A DNA stretch of 64,000 nucleotides, taken from positions 108,553 to 172,552 of the forward strand of contig BPKO01000008.1 of NCBI GenBank assembly GCA_026005175.1. Direction: 5' to 3'. Under the pieces are notes generated by a model. The model was not told the origin of the DNA and searched no databases. It saw nothing but the letters and a program-made list of their open reading frames with translations. Shown here piece by piece: positions 49,155 through 58,309 of this stretch (the first letter of the stretch is position 1; every line of letters begins with the position of its first letter). The DNA comes from Candidatus Tectimicrobiota bacterium. Lineage in GTDB: Bacteria > Tectomicrobia > Entotheonellia > Entotheonellales > Entotheonellaceae. The translations under genes and the position numbers were made by a program.

Positions 49155-50021
49155 TTACAGCACGGGCACGAAGCGAAAGCCGCCGCCGTGCCGCACGATA
49201 CGTCCTGGCGTCGGAAAGTGCGCCGCCAGGATCAGGGTGTCGGTGTCGGCGTGCTGTTCCACAAATGCCTGCCGCGTGGCGCGGGACTGGACCGGATCGA
49301 CGCAGAAGATGCTGCTCCACTGCGGCTCGGCCACTTGCACCGGGCGGTGCATGAGGTCCCCACAAAAAACCGCTTCTCCGGCGCCGGTGGTGAGGCGCAG
49401 GCAGACGTGGCCCGGGGTATGCCCCGGCGAGGGCTCAAAGCGCAAGTAATCATTGATGATGTAATCGCTGTCCACGAGGCGCACCTGGCCGGCCGCCACC
49501 ACCGGCCAGACGCTGTCACCGATGCAGGCGTTGGCTTCGGCGCGCGAGGCATGCTCAGAGCGCCAGAACTCCCACTCTTCCCCGGCAAAAAGATAGGTGG
49601 CACGCGGAAACGTCGGCTGCCACACGCCGTCGACGAGGCGCGTGTTCCAGCCCACGTGGTCGACGTGTAGGTGGGTGCAGATCACAAGATCGACCGCTTC
49701 CGGCGTCACCCCGAGCGCTGCCAAGTCTTCTAAAAACGTGCCCTGCCGCAAGTGCCACTGCGGCCGCTCGGGCCGCGGCTTGCCGTTGCCGATGCAAGTA
49801 TCGATCAGGATGGTTTGCTGCGGCGTGCGCACCACATAGGTGTGGATGCTACTGCGCAGGTCGCCCGTGTGGGGATCGAGAAAGTGCGGCGCCAACCAGT
49901 CGTGGTGCTTGGCGATGTCGGCCGCGGTGGCCTCGGGCAACATCGCCGTGGTGGGCAGCGAGCCCTGGGACAGCTCGACAACGCGATCAATGGTCACTTC
50001 GCCCAGCTGGATGGTTCGCAT
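49155..50021 (-). CDS. MBL-fold metallo-hydrolase
   Basis: 288 residues from the ATG with AAGGAG. The metal motif HLHVDH is at 117-122, followed by PGHTPGHVCLRL, a GDLMHRPV site and a final AAHFPTPGR, as in lactonase/quorum-quenching-like MBL proteins; the N-terminus RVVELSQGSLPTTAMLP suits that group. Substrate unknown (lactones, esters or thioesters). It lies between the BenE and SBP56 genes on the same strand with a 131-bp gap before SBP56. Confidence 0.84.
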   Translation of the reverse strand: MRTIQLGEVTIDRVVELSQGSLPTTAMLPEATAADIAKHHDWLAPHFLDPHTGDLRSSIHTYVVRTPQQTILIDTCIGNGKPRPERPQWHLRQGTFLEDLAALGVTPEAVDLVICTHLHVDHVGWNTRLVDGVWQPTFPRATYLFAGEEWEFWRSEHASRAEANACIGDSVWPVVAAGQVRLVDSDYIINDYLRFEPSPGHTPGHVCLRLTTGAGEAVFCGDLMHRPVQVAEPQWSSIFCVDPVQSRATRQAFVEQHADTDTLILAAHFPTPGRIVRHGGGFRFVPVL

Positions 50022-50090
50022 AGAAGCGTCTCCTTCTAGGGGAATGGCCCGGCTATAGCACACGTGCGCAGCCGGAGCCAGAAAGCGTTC

Positions 50091-51327
50091 TCACGTTGCC
50101 TCCCACAGCTTGCGCAGCGCCTCGCGCTCCAGCAACCAGGAAGCCACAAACCCACCTACCAGCCCCCAAAACGGGGCGCCGATGCGCAGGATCTCGATCT
50201 CGGAGACGGTAAGCAGAAAAGCCACCAGCGCCCCGAGCTGAAACTGGGTGCCAAAAGCGACGTGGAAGGCGTTGCCCAGCACCGGCAGCAGCGCCAGGCC
50301 GCCGATGAGGGCGATAAACGCCGCCGGCAGGGCCAGCGCCAACCGGGTGGCCGCGGGGGCAAAGAGGCCAAAGAGGAGCATGCAGGCGCCAAAGACGACG
50401 CCGCCGGCGTAGTGCTGGCCGCGGGCGCCGCTGCTGGTGAGAATGGCGTTGGCCGGCCCGGTGACGCAGGTAGGTACCGACCCCAGGAGACCAAAAAGAC
50501 AGGTACCCACGCCGCACAGCACGGTGAGGACGTTGATGGGGGGCGTGTAGCCTGCTGCCCGCAGCACCGCCTGCCCCTGCGCATTCTGGATGGCAATAAC
50601 GGTGATGGCCAGCGGCACCACCAGCTCCAGCAGCGCCTGCCAGGAAAACTGCGGCGCGTACAGCAGCGGCGCCGCCAGCGCCAGCGGCACGCCTTCGCGC
50701 AGCACGACGCCACCGCTGGCCACCAGGGCGGCGGTGCCCGGAACGAGGGCGGCAATCACCGGCGGCAGGTGACGCAGGCGGGCCGCGGCTGCGCGCCGCC
50801 AGCACAAAGCTCACCACGGTGACCGTCGCCACCAGCGGAAACGCCCGAAACGCGGTGATGATGCGCAGGCCAAAGGGCAGAAAGACCCCCGCCACCATGC
50901 CCATGACGATGGGCAGCGGAATACGGCGCATGAGGTGGCCGATGCCGCCGCTGGCGCCCAAAACGAGGAGCACCGCACCCGTCACCAGGTAAGCGCCCAC
51001 CACTTGGGCAAAGGCGAGGTGGTCGAGGGCATCGGCGAGCAGAATCGTGCCCGGAATCGTCCACGCCAGCCCCAGCGGCTGCCGGTAGGCCAGGCTGGCC
51101 CCAATCGACAGCACCCCGTTGAGGCCATAGGCGGCAAACAGCCAGGAGCCGATGTCGCTTTCGCTCAGGCCGCCGCCGCTGGCCACGGCCAGCAAAATGG
51201 CCAGCGGGCCGGTGGCGGCAAAGAGAAAGGCGGTAAAGCCGTTGGCCACCTGCTGGCGGGTGAGGGCGGCACCGACGTCGCGCAGCCGGGGCAAGGGCCA
51301 AACGGGCGGCTCCAGGACAGAATGCAC
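50091..51327 (-). pseudogene. BenE-family benzoate/H+ symporter-like permease, one frameshift
   Basis: GTG 51327 is 4 bp after the HAD stop. The first frame covers FTAFLFAATGPLAILLAVA to LVATVTVVSFVLA; the second resumes at ARLRHLPPVIAALVPG and runs through FGAQF-like and LTVSEIEILRIGAPFWGL segments to the end at 50091. Skipping one base at about 50790-50803 unites about 411 residues with eleven or so helices. BenE transporters carry aromatic acids such as benzoate. The gap between the halves is conserved and the second half intact, so the gene is either just broken or misread. Confidence 0.72.
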
Positions 51328-51331
51328 CGGG

Positions 51332-52045
51332 CTATGCCCCCAGCTTCTCTGCCAGGTCGATGAAGTCGAGGGCGTGCACTTCGAAAGCCGGATCAGGCGC
51401 CGTGTCCACGGCCCGCTGTGGCCCGTACTCCAGGGGCCGCGGCACGAAGGCCGCCTGGAAGCCCACCGCCTGTGCTGCCCGCAAGTCGTCTTTGTGTGCC
51501 GCCACCATCATCACCTCCTGCGGCCGAAGTCCGAGCAGCGCTGCCGCCGTGCGGTAAACTTCGGGGTCGGGCTTGTAGTGCCTGGCCAGCTCTGCCGAAA
51601 GGATGCAGTCCCAGGGCAGGCCCGCGTGCTTGGCCATGTTGGTGAGCAGGGCCACGTTGCCGTTGGAAAGCGTGGCCACAATGTACCGCCGGCGCAGGCG
51701 CGTCAGCCCTTCCACGGCGTCGGGCCAGGGGTCGAGGCGGTGCCAGACGCGGTTAAGGGCCTCCTTGTCCGCCTCGCTCAGGCCGGTGAGGCCAAACGAC
51801 ACCAGGAGCTCTTCTAAGATCATGCGGTGCAAGGCATCGAGGTTTTGCCAGGGCAGCTCACCGCGGCGCACGCGGTCCATGGCCGGGCGGTAGCCGGCAC
51901 GCCAAGCATCGGCAAAGCGCGCCCAGTCCACTTGTAGCCCCCGCGCAGCCCCAAAGGCCTGCCCTTCGCGGATGAGCGTGCCACGCCAGTCCACCACCGT
52001 GCCAAAGACGTCAAACGTGAGGGCCTTGACCGTCGCAGGCGTCAT
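51332..52045 (-). CDS. Haloacid dehalogenase, type II (L-2-haloacid dehalogenase-like)
   Basis: 237 residues from the ATG behind AAAGGAG. The nucleophile Asp is in ALTFDVFGTVVDWRGT (D12); ATLSNGN carries the Ser/Asn site and VMMVAAHKDDLRAA the last Asp pair; the RHYKPDPEVYR motif has the Lys. The pattern is that of HAD type II dehalogenases, which replace a halogen at C2 of short acids with OH. Fluoroacetate or haloacetate enzymes look similar. Forms a run with LVIVD, BenE and MBL genes; BenE could import the substrate, but this is speculation. Confidence 0.86.
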   Translation of the reverse strand: MTPATVKALTFDVFGTVVDWRGTLIREGQAFGAARGLQVDWARFADAWRAGYRPAMDRVRRGELPWQNLDALHRMILEELLVSFGLTGLSEADKEALNRVWHRLDPWPDAVEGLTRLRRRYIVATLSNGNVALLTNMAKHAGLPWDCILSAELARHYKPDPEVYRTAAALLGLRPQEVMMVAAHKDDLRAAQAVGFQAAFVPRPLEYGPQRAVDTAPDPAFEVHALDFIDLAEKLGA

Positions 52046-52064
52046 CGCCGTGCTCCTTTCCCCT

Positions 52065-53207
52065 TCAAGCTTTACCCACCCACTCGAGGATCTCGAAGCC
52101 GCCGAGGCGGTCGACGAGGAAGTAAAGGCCATCGGGGGTGGCAAAGACGTCGTTGCTCTGCGTCACCTGATGGCCCTGCCCGGGCAGCGGCACGTAGTAG
52201 CCCAGCTCGCGCGGCTGCCAGGGATCGGCAAGGTCGAGCAGGCGCAAGCCGCCCGCGAACCAAGTTACCGCCAAGCGGGTGTCGTAGACTTGCTCCTGCG
52301 GCTGGTGGCAGCCGTACCAGCACTGGGGGTCAAACGGCACGTCGTCGGGACGGGCGCGGTAAGTAGCAATAGGGACCGGGTTGGTTTCCTCGCTGATATC
52401 GACGATCCAGAGAAAGGCGTTAGGGACCGGCGCCAGGCGATCGGGCACCTCTTCGTCACTCACCACCAGGATGCGGCGCCCTTTGAGGGGCTGCGGCATG
52501 GGCAGGGTGGTGTGGGTGGGGCAAGGAAACGGCGGGCTCCAGTCGCAGTGGGCAATGGGCGTGGGGCGAGCTAGGTCGCTGATATCGAAAATGTACCAGC
52601 CGTGGTGCCACCAGCTGCAGTAGAGCCGATCGCCAAGGCGCAGTGGGTGATGGCAGCGCACGCGGCGGCCTTCGGGGAGGGGCGTCTCGCCGCCGCCAAC
52701 CCACTGCCCCGGCACCCACCAGCGGGCCACGGGCTCGGGCCGCTGCGGCTCGCGCAGGTCGAGAATCTCCAAGATGTTGCCCACGTAGCCCTCGGGAGCC
52801 GGCGAGCCGTAGCAGTAGCGGCCATCAAAAGAAAAGCGGTGGTAGCCCCACTCGCCAGCAGGCACAAACGCCAGCTCGCGCGGCCGTTCCGGCCGCGACA
52901 CGTCGAAGACTTTCAGGCCGCCTTGCGGCCGCTGCGTGCCCTGATAGGGGCGGTACTTTTCGTAGTTGACGAGCATGAGCCCGTTCGCCACGCGTACTTT
53001 GTGCGAGTGGAGGTTGGCCGGCACCTCAAGCTGGGCCACCACTTTGGGGTGCTTGACGTCGCGCACGTCGACGATGGTGGTGCCGGCCGGCGGCCGCATG
53101 TGGCCAAGGTAAGCATAGCCCCCCTCTACCACCACCTGCCCGGCGCCGGGCAGCTCCAGGCGCGCCAGCTGACGAAATCCCTTGTTGGCTCCCCAGGGGT
53201 GCGACAT
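52065..53207 (-). CDS. LVIVD-repeat beta-propeller-like protein
   Basis: 380 residues from the ATG at 53207; no signal peptide. Several repeats of the form V-x-x-x-Y-A-Y-L-G, T-x-I-V-D-V-R-D, VFDVSRPERPRELA, ILDLREPQRP, IFDISDLARP and WIVDISEETNP show LVIVD-type propeller blades with the loop D-x-x-x-P-x-x-P-x. Metal-like residues: HSHK, WGYH, CHHP, HHGW and CYGCHQP. Function unknown; members are often near metallo-enzymes. The first gene of the minus run, and it has a promoter overlapping that of the ThDP gene. Confidence 0.8.
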   Translation of the reverse strand: MSHPWGANKGFRQLARLELPGAGQVVVEGGYAYLGHMRPPAGTTIVDVRDVKHPKVVAQLEVPANLHSHKVRVANGLMLVNYEKYRPYQGTQRPQGGLKVFDVSRPERPRELAFVPAGEWGYHRFSFDGRYCYGSPAPEGYVGNILEILDLREPQRPEPVARWWVPGQWVGGGETPLPEGRRVRCHHPLRLGDRLYCSWWHHGWYIFDISDLARPTPIAHCDWSPPFPCPTHTTLPMPQPLKGRRILVVSDEEVPDRLAPVPNAFLWIVDISEETNPVPIATYRARPDDVPFDPQCWYGCHQPQEQVYDTRLAVTWFAGGLRLLDLADPWQPRELGYYVPLPGQGHQVTQSNDVFATPDGLYFLVDRLGGFEILEWVGKA

Positions 53208-53262
53208 GAAACAGGTCCTCATCCGGTGTGGGCTTTCCCTTGCAGCGTCGTGCTGGAGGCAT

Positions 53263-53291
53263 ATGGTACTACACAGGCCGCCTTGGCACAA
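53263..53291 (-). promoter_or_regulatory. Predicted minus-strand promoter for LVIVD and downstream genes
   Basis: On the minus strand TTGTGC (53286-53291) and TACCAT (53263-53268) are 17 bp apart, 56 bp before the ATG. Back-to-back with the promoter of the ThDP gene, 10 bp away. Confidence 0.45.
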
Positions 53292-53301
53292 ACCGCCACG
53301 C

Positions 53302-53330
53302 TTGACAGGGGGAGGGAAACTCGCTACAAC
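53302..53330 (+). promoter_or_regulatory. Strong sigma-70 promoter of the ThDP enzyme gene
   Basis: A perfect TTGACA -35 and TACAAC at exactly 17 bp spacing, 49 bp before the ATG. Confidence 0.6.
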
Positions 53331-53378
53331 CCTCGCAGGTCCAAAACGACGCCCTATCACCAGGGAGCCACGCATCCG

Positions 53379-54980
53379 ATGGGGACTTACGCGGACGTGA
53401 TCGCCACGCTGCTTGCCGAGGCGGGCATCTCGTACCTTTTCGGCATGCCGGGATCGCGGGCTTCGGTGGAGCTCATCGAAGCGGCCCGCAAGCAGGACAT
53501 TCGCTACGTTCTTAGCAACAACGAAGCGGCCGCGGCGGTCATGGCGGCCACCTACGGCGTTCTTGAGCGCCGTCCGGGCGTGTGCTCTACGGGGGTGGGG
53601 CCAGGGGCGACCAACGCCGTCAACGGCGTGGCCCATGCCTACCTCGAACGGGCCCCCATGCTGCTTTTGACCGACCGCTATCCCGACCCCCTTTACCGCT
53701 ACCTGCCGCGCCAGCGCGTCGACCAGGAACGGCTCTTCCGGCCGGTGACCAAGGGCAGCTTCCCTATTGCCCCTGACAGCGTCGAGCGCTCTGTGCGGCG
53801 GGCCCTGCAGCTGGCCATGGAAGGCCGCCCCGGGCCAGTACACCTCGACTTGCCCGACGACGTCTTGCGCAGTCCGGCACCGGCGCTGCCGCCGCCTTGC
53901 CCGGTGCAGCGCTGGCACGGTGCCGCCAGCGCCGAGAGCGCTGCCGTGCGGCGCCTGGCGGCGGTGCTCAACGAGGCGGCGCGGCCGCTGGTGCTCGTGG
54001 GGCTAGGGGTCAACCGCGGCGGCTGCGAAGCGCCGCTGCAGCGCTTTGTCGAGCGCCTGCAAGCCCCGGTGCTGTGTACCATTTCCGCCAAAGGCACCCT
54101 ACCTGACGACCATCCGCTGTGTGGCGGCACCTTCCTGGGGTCGGAGGCTCCCCATCCCCTGCTTGCCGCCAGCGACCTCCTCATCGCCGTGGGCTTTGAC
54201 GTGGTCGAGCTCTTCGAACCGGCGCCGTGGCCTTATTCCCAGCCCCTGGTCAACATCGACGTGGTGCCCCACGCCGACGGTATCCTGCGGCCGGCATACG
54301 AGCTCATCGGCGACATCGGCACCAGCCTGGAAGCCCTGACGCCGCTGCTGGCGCCCTGCCGCGGGTGGGAAGGGCGCTTGGCGCGCGCGGCCGGCGCCGC
54401 AGAGCGAGGAAGCTGCGCCTCCCAGCCGGCGCCGGCCACGGGAAAGCGTCTGCTGCCAGCGGATGCCATCCGGGTGATGCGCGACGTCTTGCCACGTGAC
54501 GCCATTCTCACCACCGACGCCGGCCAGCACAAGGTCTTTGCCAGCCGCCTGTGGCAGAGCTATGCCCCGCTTACGTACCTTACGTCCTCGGGCCTGGGCA
54601 GCATGGGGGTGGCCTTGCCTATTGCCATCGTGGCCAAGCTGCTGCGCCCCGAGCGTGCGGTGGTGGCGCTCACCGGCGACGGCGGGTTTCTCATGCGCGT
54701 GGGCGAGCTGGAAACGGCGCGGCGCGAAAACGCGGCCCTCGTGGTGGTCGTCTTTAACGACGGCTGCCTCAACCTGATCAAAATGAAGCAGGAACGCCAG
54801 GGCTATGCCGTGCGCGGCTCGCAGTTTGCGCCGGTGGATTTTGCCAAGGTGGCAGCGGGCTTTGGCTGCCGTGCCGCGCGCGTGGCCGACGCCGCCACCC
54901 TGCACGACGTCTTGCAGCAGGCGGTGGCCGACCACGAACCGTGGGTGATCGATGCCCTCATCGACCCCGAGGGCTACTGA
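53379..54980 (+). CDS. ThDP-dependent enzyme, acetolactate-synthase-like
   Basis: 533 residues. ALS-like PYR domain with the catalytic Glu49 (NNEAAAAV), middle domain LVLVGLGVNRGG, and PP domain with ThDP motif TGDGGFLMRVGELETARREN and NDGCLNLIKMKQER. Overall order matches acetolactate synthases and decarboxylases such as sulfoacetaldehyde acetyltransferase or phosphonopyruvate decarboxylase. The FAD-site of AHAS is not obvious. Directly followed (15 bp) by aspartate dehydrogenase, which points to an oxaloacetate or amino-acid-derived 2-oxo acid substrate. Strong promoter upstream. Confidence 0.82.
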   Translation: MGTYADVIATLLAEAGISYLFGMPGSRASVELIEAARKQDIRYVLSNNEAAAAVMAATYGVLERRPGVCSTGVGPGATNAVNGVAHAYLERAPMLLLTDRYPDPLYRYLPRQRVDQERLFRPVTKGSFPIAPDSVERSVRRALQLAMEGRPGPVHLDLPDDVLRSPAPALPPPCPVQRWHGAASAESAAVRRLAAVLNEAARPLVLVGLGVNRGGCEAPLQRFVERLQAPVLCTISAKGTLPDDHPLCGGTFLGSEAPHPLLAASDLLIAVGFDVVELFEPAPWPYSQPLVNIDVVPHADGILRPAYELIGDIGTSLEALTPLLAPCRGWEGRLARAAGAAERGSCASQPAPATGKRLLPADAIRVMRDVLPRDAILTTDAGQHKVFASRLWQSYAPLTYLTSSGLGSMGVALPIAIVAKLLRPERAVVALTGDGGFLMRVGELETARRENAALVVVVFNDGCLNLIKMKQERQGYAVRGSQFAPVDFAKVAAGFGCRAARVADAATLHDVLQQAVADHEPWVIDALIDPEGY

Positions 54981-54995
54981 GGGGAGGGCGCTTGC

Positions 54996-55811
54996 ATGCC
55001 GGGACAGCCGCGGCACATCGGCATTGTCGGCTGTGGCACCATCGGGCGGGCCATCGCCCGCGCCATCGACGATGGCACGGTCATCGCTCGCCTCGTGGCC
55101 CTCCACAGCCGCGACGAGGAGAAAGCGCGGGCGTTTGCTGCCTCGCTGCAGCAAGCGCCGCCGGTGGTCTCTCTTGACGAACTCATCGCCCGTGCCGACC
55201 TGGTGGTCGAGGCGGCAACGCAAGCCGCGCTGGCTACCATCGCGCCGCGCACTTTGAGCGCCGGTAAGGACCTGATGGTGCTGAGCGTCGGTGCCCTCCT
55301 CGAGCATCCCGAGTGGCCGCAGCTGGCCGCCCGCCACGGTTGCCGCCTTTACGTGCCCTCGGGCGCCATTGTGGGGCTCGACGGCGTCAAAGGGGCGTGC
55401 GTGGGCCAGGTGGCGTCGGTCACCATTACCACCCGCAAGCCGCCGCGCGGCCTGGCCGGGGCGCCGTACCTGGTGGCCCACGGCATCGACGTGCTGGCGT
55501 TGCAGGAAGCGACGGTGGTCTTCGAAGGCACGGCCCGGGAAGCCTGCAAGGGATTCCCGGCCAACGTCAACGTCGCCGCCGCCTTGAGCCTGGCCGGCGT
55601 TGGCCCTGAGCGCACGCGCATTCGCATCATTGCCGATCCGCAGTGCACACGCAACACGCACGACATCGAAGTGGTCGGCGAATTCGGCCGCCTGGTGGCC
55701 CACGTGGAGAACGTCCCCTCGGAAACCAACCCCCGGACGGGCAAGCTTTCTTACCTCTCGGCCATTGCCTTGCTCAAGGAGCTGACGCAGCCGGTGCGCT
55801 ACGGCACCTGA
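54996..55811 (+). CDS. L-aspartate dehydrogenase (NadX type)
   Basis: 271 residues. NAD loop IGIVGCGTIGRAIARAI; VVEAATQAAL; the catalytic region GLYVPSGAIVGLDGVKGA-like (YVPSGAIVGLDGVKG), KGFPANVNVAAALSLAG and the C-terminal QCTRNTHDIEVVGEFG are diagnostic of aspartate dehydrogenase. It interconverts aspartate with iminoaspartate/oxaloacetate, and feeds NAD synthesis when paired with NadA, which is not seen here. GGGGAGGGCGCTTGC precedes the ATG. Its partner here is a ThDP enzyme, which suggests a catabolic or C-S/C-P pathway. Confidence 0.88.
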   Translation: MPGQPRHIGIVGCGTIGRAIARAIDDGTVIARLVALHSRDEEKARAFAASLQQAPPVVSLDELIARADLVVEAATQAALATIAPRTLSAGKDLMVLSVGALLEHPEWPQLAARHGCRLYVPSGAIVGLDGVKGACVGQVASVTITTRKPPRGLAGAPYLVAHGIDVLALQEATVVFEGTAREACKGFPANVNVAAALSLAGVGPERTRIRIIADPQCTRNTHDIEVVGEFGRLVAHVENVPSETNPRTGKLSYLSAIALLKELTQPVRYGT

Positions 55812-55829
55812 GAAGCCAGCGCGGCGGGG

Positions 55830-56801
55830 TTAGAGGCGAGTGCTCAGGGTTCGCACGCCGAAAGCGAGCAGGCTCAAGAGGACAAAAGGCTGAAAGAGCC
55901 GGCGTTCGGCGCGCTCGAGTGCCGCGCCGGCCACTTCCGCCTGCGTCAAGAGCCCTCTGGCGTCGCTCTCGTGGCCGATGCGGCGGTAGAGGCCACCGGT
56001 GGCGGCGGCCAGCTGCCGCAAGGGCGCTTCGTTGAGGCGGGTGGTCACCACCTGCCCGTCGACTTGGAGGTAGCCCTGGAAGCGGCCCTGGGCGTCGTAG
56101 CGCGGCACAGGAGAGGGCTGCAGGCTGCCAAAGCCCAGGGTGACGATGCGAACGCCTTGACGAGTGGCCTGGGAGGTTACCTCATGCCAGTTGCCCTCGC
56201 CGCTGCCGCCGTCAGAAAAGAGCACCACCACTTTCTCGCGTGACGCGGCGGGGGCAAAGAGCCGCAGGCCGGCTGCCAGGGCAGCGGTCAAGTCCGAGCC
56301 TCCCACCCCCACGGCATCCACCGTCACCCACTGCCGCAGCATGAAGTCCAGGGCGGTCAAGTCTTCGGTCAGCTCGGCCTGCACAAAGCTGGTGCCGGCA
56401 AACAGCACCAGCCCCACCCGGTTGCCGCGCAGGGAAGGCAAGAGCTGGCGGGCTACCTCCCGGGCGCGGGCCAGCCGCGAGCGGCGGCCATAATCCTCGG
56501 CCGCCATGCTCTTGGAGACGTCGAGGATCAGCACCACGTCGAGGGCACCACGCCGCAAGTGGGGCGGCCCGGCTGCCACCCGCGGATCGGCCAGCGCCCC
56601 CACCAGGCCCAGCAGGAAAGCGAGCGCCAGCCCCACTTGTGCGGCAGGCGTATGGAGCCAGGATGGCGGTGGGAGAAGGCCGGGGGCTTTGCCCAGCTGA
56701 GTCAGGAAACGCCGGCGGCGCTTGCCGGCCACGACGAGCAAGCCGCTTAGGAGCGGCGCAAGGAGGAGGAGCCACAGCGCTTCTGGATGGGCAAACCGCA
56801 T
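55830..56801 (-). CDS. VWA-domain membrane protein (BatB-like)
   Basis: 323 residues. One or two N-terminal helices, then a von Willebrand A domain with MIDAS residues LILDVSKSMAAEDY (DxSxS), followed by the middle acidic Asp/Thr sites (VGGSDLTAAL, LFSDGGSGEG), and a final helix. It is the last gene of the Bat operon and 18 bp after the TPR gene. BatB and BatA are thought to form a membrane complex helping stress tolerance. Function is inferred from the operon. Confidence 0.86.
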   Translation of the reverse strand: MRFAHPEALWLLLLAPLLSGLLVVAGKRRRRFLTQLGKAPGLLPPPSWLHTPAAQVGLALAFLLGLVGALADPRVAAGPPHLRRGALDVVLILDVSKSMAAEDYGRRSRLARAREVARQLLPSLRGNRVGLVLFAGTSFVQAELTEDLTALDFMLRQWVTVDAVGVGGSDLTAALAAGLRLFAPAASREKVVVLFSDGGSGEGNWHEVTSQATRQGVRIVTLGFGSLQPSPVPRYDAQGRFQGYLQVDGQVVTTRLNEAPLRQLAAATGGLYRRIGHESDARGLLTQAEVAGAALERAERRLFQPFVLLSLLAFGVRTLSTRL

Positions 56802-56819
56802 GGCATGTCCTCGCGGGGG

Positions 56820-57374
56820 TCAGATGTCCGGGCGCGGCTTGGAACGCCCCTGCCCCTCTCCTGTAGAGTGCTTCTCGTCGCGCACCCCGGGGGCCTGCTG
56901 GAGGGTCGCTTCTCCGTAGTGCTCTTCTTTGAGGAGCACGAAGTGGTAGAGGCGCTCGAGGTTGAACTTGGCCTCGCGGTCGGCAGGGTCGAGCCGCAGG
57001 GCTTCTTTAAAGAGCTCTGCGGCGCCTTCTACCTCGTCGAGCTCGAGCATGACGCGCCCGAGGTTGTACAGCGCCCGCGCCTTTAGGGTGCGGTTGCCCG
57101 TCTGCTGCGCCACCTGGCGGAAGTGCTCGGCGGCGCGCGCGTAGTTTTTCGCCCTGAAGGCCAGCACGCCCTGATTGAAGCGCAGCGCCTCAGAATTGGC
57201 AAACCAGAAGCGGCGGGCCCGCTCGTAAGCCTGGGAGTCGAAGCGCTGGGCGGCCACCGCCTGGTTGCCGCTGGTCACCAGCTGCTGGTAGCGTAGCTGG
57301 AGCAGGCCAAAGCCAAGGCAAGCCATGCCACCCAGGACGAGCAGCGCGAAGCGTGTCCAGGAAGGCCAGCGCAT
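56820..57374 (-). CDS. TPR-repeat membrane-anchored protein (BatC-like)
   Basis: 184 residues. N-terminal helix (about 8-28), then at least two TPR units: NQGVLAFRAKNYARAAEHFRQVA and ARALYNLGRVMLELDEVEGAAELFKEALRLDP, and a charged C-terminus. TPR proteins in Bat operons form the periplasmic scaffold of the BatA/BatB complex. Located 14 bp after the BatA-like gene. Confidence 0.82.
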   Translation of the reverse strand: MRWPSWTRFALLVLGGMACLGFGLLQLRYQQLVTSGNQAVAAQRFDSQAYERARRFWFANSEALRFNQGVLAFRAKNYARAAEHFRQVAQQTGNRTLKARALYNLGRVMLELDEVEGAAELFKEALRLDPADREAKFNLERLYHFVLLKEEHYGEATLQQAPGVRDEKHSTGEGQGRSKPRPDI

Positions 57375-57388
57375 CCTCCACCTCCTCT

Positions 57389-58309
57389 TTAGACTTCCAC
57401 CACCCATCCCGCTCTGGCCAGCGTTGCCAAAAGCCACAAGGCCATCCCGGCCGCCAGGCACCACGGGTAGAGCTCGGTGTGCTGCGCAACAGCACGGGCC
57501 ACCAGGCGCGAGGGCTCCTGGGCCGCGAGGTCCTGCAGGGCCTGCGCCAGTTCTTCACTGCGGTCAATGCTGTATGCACGCCCCTGCGCGCGGCGGGCCA
57601 GCTGCACAATCGGCGTCTCTTCTTTGAGCTCGAGCCCCAGGACGCAGAGCTTGACCTGCTCGGCGCGCAGGCGGCGCACCAGAGCCTCGGCGGTCTGCGC
57701 GTCGATGGTATCGAAGCCATCGGTGAGCATCAGCAGCAGGCGGGTCTTGCTCGCGCCCAGCTCCCGCAGATGGTCCAGGGCCTTGACCAGGGCATGGCGA
57801 AAGTTGGTTCCCCGCAGCTGCGTGGGCAGTACGCCGTCGAGGCGCTCGAGGCGCCGCTGCAGCATGGCGTGGTCGTGGCTCAAGGGCCAAAGGCCAAAGG
57901 CATCATCGCCAAAGACGATCAGTCCGAGGCGGTCGCGGGGATGCTGGCGCACGAAAGCGAGCGCCGCTTCGCGGACCACGTCGAGCTTGCGCCGCTGCTG
58001 CCGCCCGTGGTCCTGAGAGAGATAGCCTTCCATGCTGAGCGACACATCCAGGACGAGCACAATGTCGCGGCCCTCGCGCTCGGAAACGGTCTGGAAGGTG
58101 GTCTTCTGCGGGCGGGCCAGGGCCAGCAGCAGGGCCAGCAGGCTCAAGCCGCTGGTAACTGCGATGAGCAACAGGGGTGGAGACCAGCGGCGGGTGTCGC
58201 GCAAGAGGGAGAGGGAGGAAAACGACCAGGCGCGGCGCGGGCGGATGAGAAGCGGCAAGAGAAGCACAGCAGCCAGCCAGAGGTAGGCGGGGTCGGCCAG
58301 GCGCATCAT
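57389..58309 (-). CDS. VWA-domain membrane protein (BatA-like)
   Basis: 306 residues with N-terminal helices, VWA domain with VLVLDVSLSMEGY (DxSxS), TNFRHALVKALDHL and LLMLTDGFDTIDA, and a C-terminal helix. The start ATG overlaps the preceding stop (ATGA). BatA is the partner of BatB in the same operon. Confidence 0.86.
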   Translation of the reverse strand: MMRLADPAYLWLAAVLLLPLLIRPRRAWSFSSLSLLRDTRRWSPPLLLIAVTSGLSLLALLLALARPQKTTFQTVSEREGRDIVLVLDVSLSMEGYLSQDHGRQQRRKLDVVREAALAFVRQHPRDRLGLIVFGDDAFGLWPLSHDHAMLQRRLERLDGVLPTQLRGTNFRHALVKALDHLRELGASKTRLLLMLTDGFDTIDAQTAEALVRRLRAEQVKLCVLGLELKEETPIVQLARRAQGRAYSIDRSEELAQALQDLAAQEPSRLVARAVAQHTELYPWCLAAGMALWLLATLARAGWVVEV

